Assembly: GCA_951394045.1 (NCBI GenBank)
Contig: OX595987.1
Location: forward strand, 496,001 to 560,000
DNA length: 64,000 nt
Direction: 5' to 3'
From: Nitzschia sp. DOCU1
Lineage: Eukaryota > Bacillariophyta > Bacillariophyceae > Bacillariales > Bacillariaceae
The position numbers and the translations under genes are program-made. Below the pieces are notes generated by a model that did no database searches, was not told the DNA's origin, and saw only the letters and a program-made list of their open reading frames with translations. Every line of letters begins with the position of its first letter. Position 1 is the stretch's first letter. This document shows positions 1 to 9,618 of this stretch, in pieces.

Positions 1-2
1 AC

Positions 3-2027
3 GAAGAAGAAATTATTGTCGAGTCAGATCCAGAGTATGAAGACTCGGGACAAGACGACGTATCGCTACAAGCAGACGAAGAGGAGGCTCCAAACGAGGC
101 ACTTCGCAGGAGTGAGCGAGTCAGAGTACCGAACCCAAAATATCAACATTTGAATGTGAACAGTGCCGTGGTAGAGGAATATACCACGGAAAACGCGTCA
201 ATTATCGGCAAAATTATGTGGCAACTAAACGACAAACTCGGTGCCATGGATGACGCAAACAAATTATCGTTCTTGCAGACTTACAGCCTGAAGACTGGGT
301 TGAAGAAGTTTGGAGAAGAAGGAAGAGCGGCTGCTGTGAAGGAAATGAAGCAGCTACATGACAGAGTTGTATTCAAACCTATTCGAGTCCATGAAATGAC
401 GGCTCGGGAGAGGAAACGGGCCATGGAAAGCCTGATCTTCCTCGTGCAGAAGCGTGACGGAAGAATTAAAGCTCGTACGTGCGCCAACGGCAGTACGCAG
501 CGTACTTATATTCCAAGAGAAGATGCGGCAAGTCCTACTGCGTCAACGGAAGCAGTGTTGATCACAGGAGTGATCGAGGCAAAACAGAATCGTGACGTTA
601 TGACGCTTGACATCCCAAACGCATTTGTTCAGACCCCGATTCCGAAAGGAGAAGAAAAGATCATCATGAAGATCCGGGGGGCATTGGTTGATATTCTGTG
701 CGAGATTTCGCCTGAAATCTACAAACCCTACGTGATAGCCGAACGAAAGGAAAAAGTGCTTTACGTGCAGATGCTCAAAGCATTGTACGGTATGCTCGTG
801 GCGTCCCTACTATACTACAAGAAATTTCGGTCCGACATCGAAGCGATCGGGTACAAAGTTAATCCTTACGATGCGTGCGTGGCCAACAAAGAGATCAATG
901 GAAAACAGCACACACTCGTATGGCACGTTGACGACGTGAAAGCAAGCCATGTCGATCCGAAAGTAAACGACAAATTCTACGAGTGGTGCGAACAAAAGTA
1001 CGGCAGCGAAGAAACAGGTCATGTGACCGTCACTAGAGGAAAAAGGCACGACTACTTGGGAATGATCTTGGACTACACAGAGCCAAGGAAATTGAAAGTT
1101 GACATGAAGTACTACATCGAAGCGATGATCGAAGAGTTTCCAGAGAAACTCAGCGGACAAACCAGCGCTCCATGGACGGAGCGACTTATGAAAATCGATA
1201 AAAGCGCAAAGAAGTTGGACGATGAACGCGCAGCCACGTTTCACACTTACGTGATGAAAGCAATGTTTTTGTGCAAACGAGGACGACCCGATATCAGTAC
1301 AGGAATTAGCCTTTTGGCTGCGAGAGTGAAGGAAGCCAACGAGAACGACTGGAACAAGTTGGTGAAAATTATGAATTTCCTGAAGAAAACCAAGGACGAA
1401 ATTCTCACCTTGGAAGCCGATGATTCGCAAAGTCTGAAGTGGTATCTGGACGCGGCTTTTGCAGTCCATCCAGACATGAAAAGTCACACCGGGTCAATGT
1501 TTACTCTCGGTTGGGGAGCCATTTCGGGATCATCAACAAAACAGAAAACAAATGCAAGGAGTTCCACTGAAGCGGAACTGAATACGATCGACGAAGAAAT
1601 TGGGAAGATTCTTTGGACACGCAGGTTCGTCGAAGCACAAGGTTTCAAGGTGAAACTCAATATCATCTATCAGGACAACCAGAGTACGATCAAACTAGCG
1701 AAGAATGGCAAAGCAAGCTCCGGAAGAAGGACTAGGCATTTCGATATCAAATTGTTCTACGTTACAGACCTAATTGGAAGCGGAGATGTCGAAGTGGTAT
1801 ACTGTCCGACGGATGAGATGATCGCGGATTACAACACAAAGCCATTGGTCGGAAAGAAGTTCACCAAGTTCCGAGACTTGATAATGAATCTATCAAACAA
1901 ACATCACATCGTCGGCCAGCAGGAGTGTGTTGGCAAACAAATATTTATGCATATGAAATTACCTACCCGAACAACCGAAACCGATGACGTCGCCGACAAA
2001 CAAAACTACGACAAAAACCACGATTAA
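3..2027 (+). CDS. copia Pol polyprotein, C-terminal part (RT and RNase H), 5' truncated by window
   Basis: The frame is open from base 3 through the first internal Met codon at 150, so the true start lies upstream. Reverse transcriptase is recognisable from the palm segment TLDIPNAFVQTPIPKGE (about 605-655), the GMLVASLLYYKK segment (about 790-825) and the catalytic box WHVDDVK (about 920-940), a variant of the usual YVDD. RNase H of the copia type follows, with WYLDAAFAVHPDMKSHTG and the ARSSTEAEL motif near 1440-1590. The stop at 2027 falls inside the proposed 3' LTR, so the last 30 or so residues come from LTR sequence. No internal stop or frameshift is seen. Confidence 0.88.
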   Translation, partial: EEEIIVESDPEYEDSGQDDVSLQADEEEAPNEALRRSERVRVPNPKYQHLNVNSAVVEEYTTENASIIGKIMWQLNDKLGAMDDANKLSFLQTYSLKTGLKKFGEEGRAAAVKEMKQLHDRVVFKPIRVHEMTARERKRAMESLIFLVQKRDGRIKARTCANGSTQRTYIPREDAASPTASTEAVLITGVIEAKQNRDVMTLDIPNAFVQTPIPKGEEKIIMKIRGALVDILCEISPEIYKPYVIAERKEKVLYVQMLKALYGMLVASLLYYKKFRSDIEAIGYKVNPYDACVANKEINGKQHTLVWHVDDVKASHVDPKVNDKFYEWCEQKYGSEETGHVTVTRGKRHDYLGMILDYTEPRKLKVDMKYYIEAMIEEFPEKLSGQTSAPWTERLMKIDKSAKKLDDERAATFHTYVMKAMFLCKRGRPDISTGISLLAARVKEANENDWNKLVKIMNFLKKTKDEILTLEADDSQSLKWYLDAAFAVHPDMKSHTGSMFTLGWGAISGSSTKQKTNARSSTEAELNTIDEEIGKILWTRRFVEAQGFKVKLNIIYQDNQSTIKLAKNGKASSGRRTRHFDIKLFYVTDLIGSGDVEVVYCPTDEMIADYNTKPLVGKKFTKFRDLIMNLSNKHHIVGQQECVGKQIFMHMKLPTRTTETDDVADKQNYDKNHD

Positions 2028-2200
2028 GATCGAGCGGCGACGAGACGAGACGAAGCGAAACAAACTCACTTTATTCGAAGTCTCTCAGACTACATACGAT
2101 ACGATAAACAACTTAGTAGATCCTGTTGTGAAGAACTGGACTATTTCAAGAATAGTAAGAAGCCGGGGCAAAACGACGGCTAGATTTTCACATTCCAACA
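1928..2200 (+). repeat. 3' LTR of the partial copia element
   Basis: The segment starts TGTTGG and ends CCAACA, a perfect 6-bp terminal inverted repeat of the kind that bounds copia LTRs. It lies just after a short purine-rich tract (AGCAGGAG) and contains the pol stop. Length is 273 bp. The matching 5' LTR is outside the window, so the borders are inferred. The right border is 6 bp from the next gene's ATG. Confidence 0.65.
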
Positions 2201-2206
2201 GCTGGC

Positions 2207-3262
2207 ATGTTCCGCGCCTTGTCGGCCACCCTCATGTTGCTCCATGGACGATCCCATGCGTTTCTTCGACGAGGATCCAATACGTTCCCTCGACTATGGA
2301 TGAAATGCCCAGCTAGATTCGAGAGGCGGCGATCTCTGTTTAGCACCAACGGCAAAGCGATTCAGGATTTTAATATGACGGGATGGACAATTCAGAAAAC
2401 TATTCAAGAATCAACCCGACGATTGCTAGACGGGAAGGTGACGGAGCCCGACTTGTCGGTACAACATCTTCTGGCTGCCTCCTTGCAGCTAAGTTGGGAA
2501 TCAGGCTTTCGAGATGTCTTGCGAAAGAATCGAGCCGACACCGTCTTGACAGCTGACCAAGCGCACGATTTTGGGATCAAGCTGCGACGACGCCTGCAAC
2601 ACGAGCCTCTTCAGTATATTTTGGGGCAGTGGGATTTTTTGGATTACACGATATCGATACGGCCTCCTTTATTGTGTCCTAGACCCGAAACAGAAGAACT
2701 AGTCATGAAAATCGTCGAAGAGACGACGGAATCTCCCATCAACATTTTGGATGTAGGGTGCGGTTCGGGGGTGATCGGGCTTGCATTGGCAGAGAAGCTG
2801 CCGGATGCCTTTGTGGAGGCGATTGATATCGATCCAGTGGCAATAGAAACTAGCTTGGAGAACGCCAAGAGAATTCTGGGGCCATGTGAAAGGTCCTGCT
2901 ATTCAGCAAAGCTGTGTTCGGCCCAAGACTTTGATCCCGACCACAAATTCGATATTGTTGTTAGCAATCCGCCTTACATTCCTCGTGCTGACATGGACAC
3001 TTTGACGGAAGACGTGGTTCGATATGAAAACGAAAACGCTCTTTGTGGCGGAGAGGACGGTATGGATGTGATCCGGGATATTGTGAAAAAGTTACCAACG
3101 TGGTGCAATTCTGGTGCCGTTTGTTGGATGGAGGTGGACCCGACTCACCCAGCGGCGATCGCCAAGTGGCTAGAAAAAAGTCCCTCGCTGGGTGTTGAGT
3201 TTGACTCCGCGCACAAGGACATGTTCGGCAGGGACCGATTTGTCAAGTTAAGAGTATTATAG
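2207..3262 (+). CDS. prmC: PrmC/HemK-type release factor glutamine methyltransferase, probably organellar
   Basis: This 351-aa protein is a SAM-dependent N5-glutamine methyltransferase that modifies the GGQ glutamine of class I release factors. The family signature is intact: an N-terminal helical domain ending in EPLQYILG, then CPRPETEEL, the SAM-binding LDVGCGSG near residue 183, and the catalytic NPPYIP near residue 260. The first 20 residues form a hydrophobic signal-like stretch ending SHA-FLRR, which fits the diatom plastid presequence rule (cleavage before F). Plastid targeting is therefore likely, with mitochondrial as the alternative. The ATG is only 6 bp after the end of the upstream LTR, so the native promoter and 5'UTR have been displaced. 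An internal start (Met32 or Met57) would remove the presequence. Confidence 0.9.
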   Translation: MFRALSATLMLLHGRSHAFLRRGSNTFPRLWMKCPARFERRRSLFSTNGKAIQDFNMTGWTIQKTIQESTRRLLDGKVTEPDLSVQHLLAASLQLSWESGFRDVLRKNRADTVLTADQAHDFGIKLRRRLQHEPLQYILGQWDFLDYTISIRPPLLCPRPETEELVMKIVEETTESPINILDVGCGSGVIGLALAEKLPDAFVEAIDIDPVAIETSLENAKRILGPCERSCYSAKLCSAQDFDPDHKFDIVVSNPPYIPRADMDTLTEDVVRYENENALCGGEDGMDVIRDIVKKLPTWCNSGAVCWMEVDPTHPAAIAKWLEKSPSLGVEFDSAHKDMFGRDRFVKLRVL

Positions 3263-3348
3263 CTATCCATAGCGTGTGAATCAAAACTAGAAAGAAAGTG
3301 TCATGTTCAGAATGATTGTTTATGAAAGATGTAAGGTTATGGTTCCTT

Positions 3349-6300
3349 TCAATTTAGGCATTTGCCTACTGGGGAAAGCAGATTCGGAGGGTTCGAAAGA
3401 AGCATCGACAAACTAGGACTACGGGCTGCCATGGGGCGGTGAGATCCATTTCTCGGGGTTTGATCTTCGTGACAATCAATGGCCAGCCGCTCCTCTTCCA
3501 TTCGATCATATGCTTCAATGTCGTGAATGTAGTCTCGCAAGAATTCGTCACATCGGAGTCCAGCTGCAATCACCTTGTCGATCTTCAAAATGCTATCGGC
3601 AGTTGGTCGTTTCGTTTCATCGGGGGTGGTCATGGACTGCACAAGTTTCAAGAGCTCAGGTCCGCATTCCTTTGGAAGTGTGGGGCCCTCAGCGCTACGC
3701 AAAGAATGCCAGTCCTGTCCTTCCGATGGCATCTCAGCATGAAGATCAGTGGCAATTTCAAAGATGGTCAATCCCAGACTGAAAATGTCTGCGCTGGGAT
3801 GGCGAACTCCCGATGCCAACAATTCCAAGGGCATGTAACGAGTGTCACCTTCGAGGCCATCGGCTGAGCTGCCAATCTCACCAGCCATACCGAAGTCGCC
3901 TATCTTGCACATGGCGCCAAAACGAGGGTGCGCCACAAAGAAGATATTGGACGGCTTGATGTCATGATGAACCAAACCGTGCGAATGAATGTGAGACAAT
4001 CCAGCAGCGATGTCGTGGCAGATCTTCCAGACGGTATCGTTGGGAACAAGGCGGCAGCTGGCATCTTCTATGCTTCCGGGCTCCGTGTTGCTTCGAGTGG
4101 GGAGGTGGCTCTGAAGACTGGGATACTTGTTCTTGGCGCTATTCCATAGGAACTTGACCGAATCGAGCAATTCTCGACACGTATCTCGACAGCAAAGCTC
4201 GGTTTGGCACAAGAAGTACCCATCTTCTTGCCATGCCCTGTAAAAGAAGAGCAGGTACAGACAGTAGCTATTCTTTTCTGCAGATTCGGCAGAGTTTGGG
4301 GTAGGGTCCGCACACACACTCTGAAGTTTCTGCATTGCCTGAACTTCCGACAACGCCATGTCCCTATCACGCCTACCGCGGAACTGACGTCGATTACGCT
4401 TGACGGCGTACAATCGCCCATCATGCACGGATCGGACCTTGTACACGTCTGCAAAGGCGCCACTGCCCAATACACTCAGAATTTCAAAGTCATTGGAAAA
4501 GGATATCAACGACTCGACTTCTTGACCAGCCGGAACACGTCTCATCAACCTTGGAGGAGCTCGAAGGCGAGGAACCTTGTAGGCCGACTCGGGAGCGCCA
4601 GGCCCTGACAACCTAGGGGCAGCCATATTCTCAAAGCTCGAACTCGCAGCCCCACCGTCCTTCGCTTGTCCTTCAGTCCCAGGCATGACCTTGGCAAAAC
4701 GATTGTTACTGGCCTTGCTGTCATCATCCAAGACGGAATTCTCCAAGGAACACCGGCCCTCCACCACGTGTGACGGAACCGACAAGAGTACCTTTGTGGT
4801 AATGAGTGAGCTCTGTCGACCAAACACATGGCCACCTCCTTCGTTGGCCCACGCCGGCGTTCGTACAGGAGTCGGTGGGCACGTCAATCGCTGTGCGGAC
4901 GGCGCACCTTTACCATCCGAGGTAGCACTATCGTCGCTGGAGCGATCTCCGCGAGACGCTGACATGGCATGAGTCTCAAACGCTGACATGTCCGGCATGG
5001 GGCGAAGGCGACGCGATTTGCCGTTCGCTGACTCGGATCCAGTCGAAAGTTCTTCCTTCATGTTAACATCACTCTTGGTAGAAGACTCGGCACTTCCTGG
5101 CTTGGCTGGTCTGCGGGCAAGTGTGTTATGAATTAGTGAAGCTGAGTGCTCCGAAGTTGGCAAAGGATCATGCATTTCCACACGGGCATGGTCATGATTA
5201 AAGCCAGGGATCGGAGAACAGTCTTCATCTAAAGGAAAGTGAAGCTGAACTTCTCGTGGTGTCAACGTACGGAAATCCTTGTCCGACGGCCGGGGTGGGG
5301 TCAAATTACCTCCAACAATTTCGCACCCATCGAGGTTATTCGTTTGTGTATGCGAGGAAAGAGACGACGGAAAGCTGTTGATTCGACGCTGATCGTAGGC
5401 AGCTGTCAAGTCCACATTGGCATCTAGCACATATAAAGCAGAAAGTGAGAAGATTGCTGAAATGCAAAGACAGAAAAATGAACGACTTGTTAACATACCT
5501 GACACAGCCTTTGGTTTGCCATCCTTGTCTGGGCTTAGAACAGTATTAAAGTTGAGACGCGTTCGCCCTACAATGTCGCGTACAGAAGATGATTCCGTAT
5601 CATCGTCATCGCTGTACCCGAATTCTTCGTCGTCCTCAAAAAGCTTGGCATGGATAGGTCTCATGCTGTCGTTATCAAAGTCTTCAGGCGGTGGGAGTAG
5701 ATTCAAAATAGTAGGTGGAAGGGCTCCTGGCGCTGGGGCCAGGTGTTGATGATGCCCTTCTCCTGAAAGACTACTGATGCTTGTGTTCTGAGTACCATCG
5801 TCATCACGAGACTGATTTACTTCTGACGAAACGTGTTCTCCAAAGGACATGCGCTTGCACAACGAGTCTGGACATTCTCGTGACCTTGGGTTGTTCACTC
5901 GAGGCAGTGAGGCAGGAAAGGATGTAAAGCGAAACCGTGTGGTAGTGGGAGAAGATGTATCCACGCTGTCAGAGGACTCTAGAGTCGTCTCTAGCATGGT
6001 ACTGGCTGCAGTTGTTCCGGTGTTATGCCACTTGGACGTAGACTTTGCCGTGCCAAAGGGCCCCGTGTTTCGATTCGGGGTAAGAACTGGAGGCAAGGGG
6101 GCAAACATCGATCCATTGACACCACTGTCGAAAATCGAACTATCTAGCTTGATCGTAGTAGTGGGTGGGGAGGTCAAATGAGCTTGAAAAGGAGTCGTCG
6201 GAGGCATTCGATGCACAGGAGAATCTCTAGTTTGCCAGTGCGCCCTACGCCGCTTCGCAGCAGAGGAAGGCGTGGTGCTAGCACTCTTCTTCATGGCACC

Positions 6301-6732
6301 AGGAGGCCGTATTCTCGGTCTAGCAGGCGTCTTTGAAATCGTCACAGCTCTTGTTCGAGGTTGCTTCCGAACAGTGCCGGGAGGGTTTGCTTCCAACGTC
6401 TCTAGCGGTGCGATGGGACGCGTGTGCTTCTTGCCCGAGATATCCCCGTCCTCGTCTTCATCTTCAGAAAAGTAAGGACTTCCACTTCGATCTTGCAACA
6501 TGCCTGCATCAAAGGAGCAATGCAACGCAGCCGCGCCTGCCCCCGACTCTTCCTGATCCGTTTGACCTCGATATTGAAACTTCTCGGCACCGTGATCACT
6601 ACCTTCATCCAGACTCCTGACTCTCATTATGAATCTTTGATCGTCACCGGTCCGACCTTTTAACATGCGAAAAGGGGAAGTCTCGTCTCCACTCTGGGCA
6701 AGGGTGCTCGGCTGCTGGGGACTTCCTGCCAT
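3349..6732 (-). CDS. Wee1/Myt1-family protein kinase with long disordered N-terminus
   Basis: The kinase domain occupies the C-terminal third. It has the glycine loop LGSGAFADVYKV near residue 750, AVKRN, the catalytic loop HHDIKPSNIFF (Wee1-type H-x-D instead of HRD), DFGMAG and the activation segment EGDTRYMPLELL, which resembles Myt1/Wee1 EGDxRY. The family phosphorylates the inhibitory tyrosine or threonine of CDKs before mitosis. The 700-residue N-terminus is Ser/Pro/Asp-rich and mostly disordered. ATG at 6732 is preferred, because the frame further upstream holds only a TTG. A GTATGT...CTAG intron of 75 nt (5424-5498) is probable. It is divisible by three and stop-free, so it reads through as a false hydrophobic segment. 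Spliced length is about 1102 aa. The gene is divergent from the one at 7711. Confidence 0.85.
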   Translation of the reverse strand: MAGSPQQPSTLAQSGDETSPFRMLKGRTGDDQRFIMRVRSLDEGSDHGAEKFQYRGQTDQEESGAGAAALHCSFDAGMLQDRSGSPYFSEDEDEDGDISGKKHTRPIAPLETLEANPPGTVRKQPRTRAVTISKTPARPRIRPPGAMKKSASTTPSSAAKRRRAHWQTRDSPVHRMPPTTPFQAHLTSPPTTTIKLDSSIFDSGVNGSMFAPLPPVLTPNRNTGPFGTAKSTSKWHNTGTTAASTMLETTLESSDSVDTSSPTTTRFRFTSFPASLPRVNNPRSRECPDSLCKRMSFGEHVSSEVNQSRDDDGTQNTSISSLSGEGHHQHLAPAPGALPPTILNLLPPPEDFDNDSMRPIHAKLFEDDEEFGYSDDDDTESSSVRDIVGRTRLNFNTVLSPDKDGKPKAVSGMLTSRSFFCLCISAIFSLSALYVLDANVDLTAAYDQRRINSFPSSLSSHTQTNNLDGCEIVGGNLTPPRPSDKDFRTLTPREVQLHFPLDEDCSPIPGFNHDHARVEMHDPLPTSEHSASLIHNTLARRPAKPGSAESSTKSDVNMKEELSTGSESANGKSRRLRPMPDMSAFETHAMSASRGDRSSDDSATSDGKGAPSAQRLTCPPTPVRTPAWANEGGGHVFGRQSSLITTKVLLSVPSHVVEGRCSLENSVLDDDSKASNNRFAKVMPGTEGQAKDGGAASSSFENMAAPRLSGPGAPESAYKVPRLRAPPRLMRRVPAGQEVESLISFSNDFEILSVLGSGAFADVYKVRSVHDGRLYAVKRNRRQFRGRRDRDMALSEVQAMQKLQSVCADPTPNSAESAEKNSYCLYLLFFYRAWQEDGYFLCQTELCCRDTCRELLDSVKFLWNSAKNKYPSLQSHLPTRSNTEPGSIEDASCRLVPNDTVWKICHDIAAGLSHIHSHGLVHHDIKPSNIFFVAHPRFGAMCKIGDFGMAGEIGSSADGLEGDTRYMPLELLASGVRHPSADIFSLGLTIFEIATDLHAEMPSEGQDWHSLRSAEGPTLPKECGPELLKLVQSMTTPDETKRPTADSILKIDKVIAAGLRCDEFLRDYIHDIEAYDRMEEERLAIDCHEDQTPRNGSHRPMAARSPSLSMLLSNPPNLLSPVGKCLN

Positions 6733-7710
6733 GATTGCAATCAATGAATCTTTTGATACGCGTACGATTGCTAACTGCGTCTCAACTCAAGGAACTCCTT
6801 TCCACAAGCAGCTCCAGAGCATTCACTCAATTAACCGTGTATCGTGTTATTGCGTAGTGAGGTGTGCAAGGACTACTTTGTACTTTGCAAGAGGGGGTCT
6901 CAACGTTCTCGCTCCGCTCCACAGGACTAGAGCGCAGAGAGGGGCTAATGCTGTCTTGAAAAAATGGCGCAACTTTGTTCCGGGTTTCTACGTAGAAAAC
7001 CTACTAGACCGTACCTGGTACGTCCAAACGAGAAACACGAGCCGGCTTTGGAAAAATGCCACCGAAGACGGACAATATCCTCGACACAAACCAAGGAAAG
7101 AAACACCAAGACCACTTCCCTCCTTCTTATTAACAGAGAGTCAATGGACCGGGAAAGGTTTCGTGTCGGTCTCCACAGGAGATTTTCTCGAAAGAGGATT
7201 GCAACACGAACCAAACCAACGAGAGGATGATGTTGGTGGTGGTGTCTCCCGCGTCGGAGTGTTGCTGCCGAGAGATCAAACAAAATGATGGCCGAGTATG
7301 ATATCTGGTACGGTGGTTCTACAGCGTAATCCTACGAACAAATCTGGGCGCGCGCAAGCCGATCGTGTTCTCGGGATGACGAGCCGAATGCCAGCCGAAC
7401 CCCCGCGCCCATACCTCTCCCCACTGGCAGGAATGAACGATTGACGAAGCACAGACATTTCTGACCACTCTGACCCATCAAAATGGCGCGAAATCGAAAA
7501 CGTATCCTTGATGACCGCCGCCGCAACAAACTCCGTTACTACAATTCACCTTCATTCAGAGCAGAGAAGTGGCGGGGTGTAGGTCATTCTGAATGAATAA
7601 TAATGATAGGTTCGATCTTTGGCGCTCACGTCTTTTCAACCCGAGCTATGGTCGTGCTTGGGATTCAATGATGAGTTCTTCTTGCTAACCTCGTCCTCTC
7701 AGGCGCGAGC
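6733..7710. other. divergent intergenic region
   Basis: This 978-bp spacer lies between the Wee1-like kinase (minus) and the type II membrane protein (plus) and must contain both promoters. Several open frames cross it on both strands, but none has family similarity or convincing composition. It holds GTACCTGGTAC at 7011-7021, one of the recurrent palindromic motifs reported below. A CTCTCAG at 7695-7701, just before the next ATG, could be the acceptor of a 5'UTR intron. Confidence 0.5.
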
Positions 7711-9282
7711 ATGTTTACCGAACCTAAGAATAAGGATGCGGGGTCATCGATTGTGACCACTGGCCGGTGTCGTGCTATGGCGGTGATATTATTAGCAGTA
7801 TCTTCACTGAATGCGTCGATTTATCAAGTGCAAACCTCGCATGTCATGGAAAATGCAAAGATCTCGGCGGATAAGCTTTGGATTACAGAGGCAGTGGTCC
7901 GCGGCAACTCTCTTGAGGGTGGTGCAGTCCTTTCTTTGCCCGAAAACCTCACCAGTGCAGGTGGAATTGCGAGCACCGATACTGTCAAGATGGACGCGGC
8001 TACCATGATTACGCATGCGCCACTTCAAGATGCAAGTTTTGAACGCAATGACAGTTTCTTCTTCACAGAAGCGACTTTGGGGACATCAGCCTCAAGTGAC
8101 CCAATCACAAATTCTGCAATCGACCTCCCTCCTCCCAATGAAACACAGCCGCTCAATGTCACGGAAGCGTCAGCCGGCCTTATCACTGTCAACCAAACGC
8201 AGTCCTGGAATCCCATGTGCAACGTTTCCCTCCATCAGGCAGCAGTGGACTTGGCTCTGCAGTACACTCCACCTGGCAGCCCATCCTTCGAGAAGAACCA
8301 GAGGCTACTGCAGCATATCCGACATTTTCATCATGGTTCTCTAGGTGGTATCTTTGAGGCTACCGACAAGAATATTGTTTCATTGATAAAAGGTTTTGGC
8401 GTTCGTCAAATCGAAGCTGGATCTCTAACGTCACGCATGAATACAACGGCGTTGGTGTATTATTCCATAGGATTCAAAACCACGTGTCGACAAAAGGGCG
8501 TGGAATCGTGCAGAAATATGGCAGATCAACCACGCATCATCATTCAAACTGAGCAACTACCTAATGCCGGACCTATCAAAGGGCATCTAAAGGACTGTCA
8601 CAAATTGCCACTGTGTGTAATTTGGGATTGGTCCGAATACAACTGGGCATTTGCGAATCAAACTCTTGGCGTCGCGGAATCGATGGTGATACTCCCAACC
8701 ATGTTTCAGGGAAGATTTGACCGCTTCTATTCCTGGATGAATCAAGTGCCGCTGGCGGACCGGCCCGTCGAAATTGCCTTTTTTGGCAAGGCTACAGGAC
8801 GACGATCGAATCTTTATGACAGATTTGTGCAAGAGTACAGCCGTACGACACAGGGCAAGCTACCTGTTACACGCTTTGGAAGATTGAAGATTCCGAAATC
8901 TTTGGCGAGAACCTACATTGACGCCAAGGTTTGTCCTATTATCCATGCCTACAGCAACAGGGCGGCTGGGGAATTCCATCGCTTGGGTGATTTTCTTCCC
9001 TCGGGATGTATTCCCATAATGGAAAGTATACCAGAGGATGTGGCATGGACTCGTATATTGTCGGAATGCGGAGGTGTCATCTTTGTAAACATTACAGAAC
9101 TGCCGGGTGTCATCGTCAAACAACTAATGGGGCTACGAGGACCCTCCTCGTCAGGAGCAATATATCAGCGACAGGCCGCTGCTAAGCTTTGGTGGGATGA
9201 AGGGATAAACTGGGGTTTGCTACTAAAGCAGATCTTCATCGGTGGTGATGACTTGGTCGATCTTGATCCAGCGACGAATTAA
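7711..9282 (+). CDS. type II membrane protein, possible exostosin-like glycosyltransferase
   Basis: The 523-aa product has about 22 cytosolic residues, one hydrophobic segment (about residues 23-37) and a large lumenal domain rich in N-X-S/T sites, as expected for a Golgi-resident type II protein. The C-terminal half contains HRLGDFLPSGCIPIMES near residue 430, which resembles the nucleotide-sugar-binding region of exostosin-like GT-B enzymes (an H/R-L...GCIPV pattern). That similarity is weak and is the only basis for the enzyme suggestion. The first 200 residues after the membrane segment look like a low-complexity stem. No intron is needed. A fold prediction against GT47 and related families would settle the call. 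Confidence 0.55.
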   Translation: MFTEPKNKDAGSSIVTTGRCRAMAVILLAVSSLNASIYQVQTSHVMENAKISADKLWITEAVVRGNSLEGGAVLSLPENLTSAGGIASTDTVKMDAATMITHAPLQDASFERNDSFFFTEATLGTSASSDPITNSAIDLPPPNETQPLNVTEASAGLITVNQTQSWNPMCNVSLHQAAVDLALQYTPPGSPSFEKNQRLLQHIRHFHHGSLGGIFEATDKNIVSLIKGFGVRQIEAGSLTSRMNTTALVYYSIGFKTTCRQKGVESCRNMADQPRIIIQTEQLPNAGPIKGHLKDCHKLPLCVIWDWSEYNWAFANQTLGVAESMVILPTMFQGRFDRFYSWMNQVPLADRPVEIAFFGKATGRRSNLYDRFVQEYSRTTQGKLPVTRFGRLKIPKSLARTYIDAKVCPIIHAYSNRAAGEFHRLGDFLPSGCIPIMESIPEDVAWTRILSECGGVIFVNITELPGVIVKQLMGLRGPSSSGAIYQRQAAAKLWWDEGINWGLLLKQIFIGGDDLVDLDPATN

Positions 9283-9618
9283 TGGCTCTCGCAAACCCGA
9301 TTTTAATCATACTGAGTCATCTTTAAGATTGTGGCTGCTCTGTAGCTCTCTTTGGACCTGCCTTCAGCTACGTAGTAGATTTTCCATTCCGCAACATGCC
9401 CATGGCGTGAAACGATAGTACGAGTAGCAGGGTGCCGAGGCTATGACGGAGTTATGAGCGTGGGGATTATTAATAGGTATTGCTATGACTGTGAACAGTC
9501 AGACGAATCGAGTCAGGTGTAAAGGAAATAGCAATAAAGTCCAAGAGGACATGCCCACAATATACGCATCGTTACAAGGCGCTAACACCAGCATTTTTTC
9601 ACTGGGTTGGTGATCTCA
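9283..9618. other. convergent intergenic region
   Basis: This 336-bp spacer lies between the 3' ends of the type II membrane protein gene and the hydrolase gene. It should hold both polyadenylation regions. I see no repeat, RNA gene or further frame worth reporting. Confidence 0.4.

Larger units (their letters stand above)
1..2200 (+). mobile_element. Ty1/copia LTR retrotransposon, 3' part only
   Basis: This is the 3' portion of a copia-type retrotransposon, cut by the left window edge. It contains the linker after integrase (a basic RRSERVRVPNPKY-like stretch at about 105-140), reverse transcriptase, RNase H and one 3' LTR. Gag, protease, integrase and the 5' LTR lie outside the window, so age cannot be judged from LTR divergence. 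A TGTTGG/CCAACA pair delimits the LTR, and GCTGG at 2201-2205 would be the right copy of a 5-bp target duplication. The element differs in sequence from the complete copia element at 23752-32601, so the two belong to different lineages. Confidence 0.88.

Noticed and set aside
6665..7288. Long plus-strand frame overlapping the Wee1-like 5' end
   Set aside because: It overlaps the kinase start and the divergent promoter, has no domain, and its composition is not protein-like.
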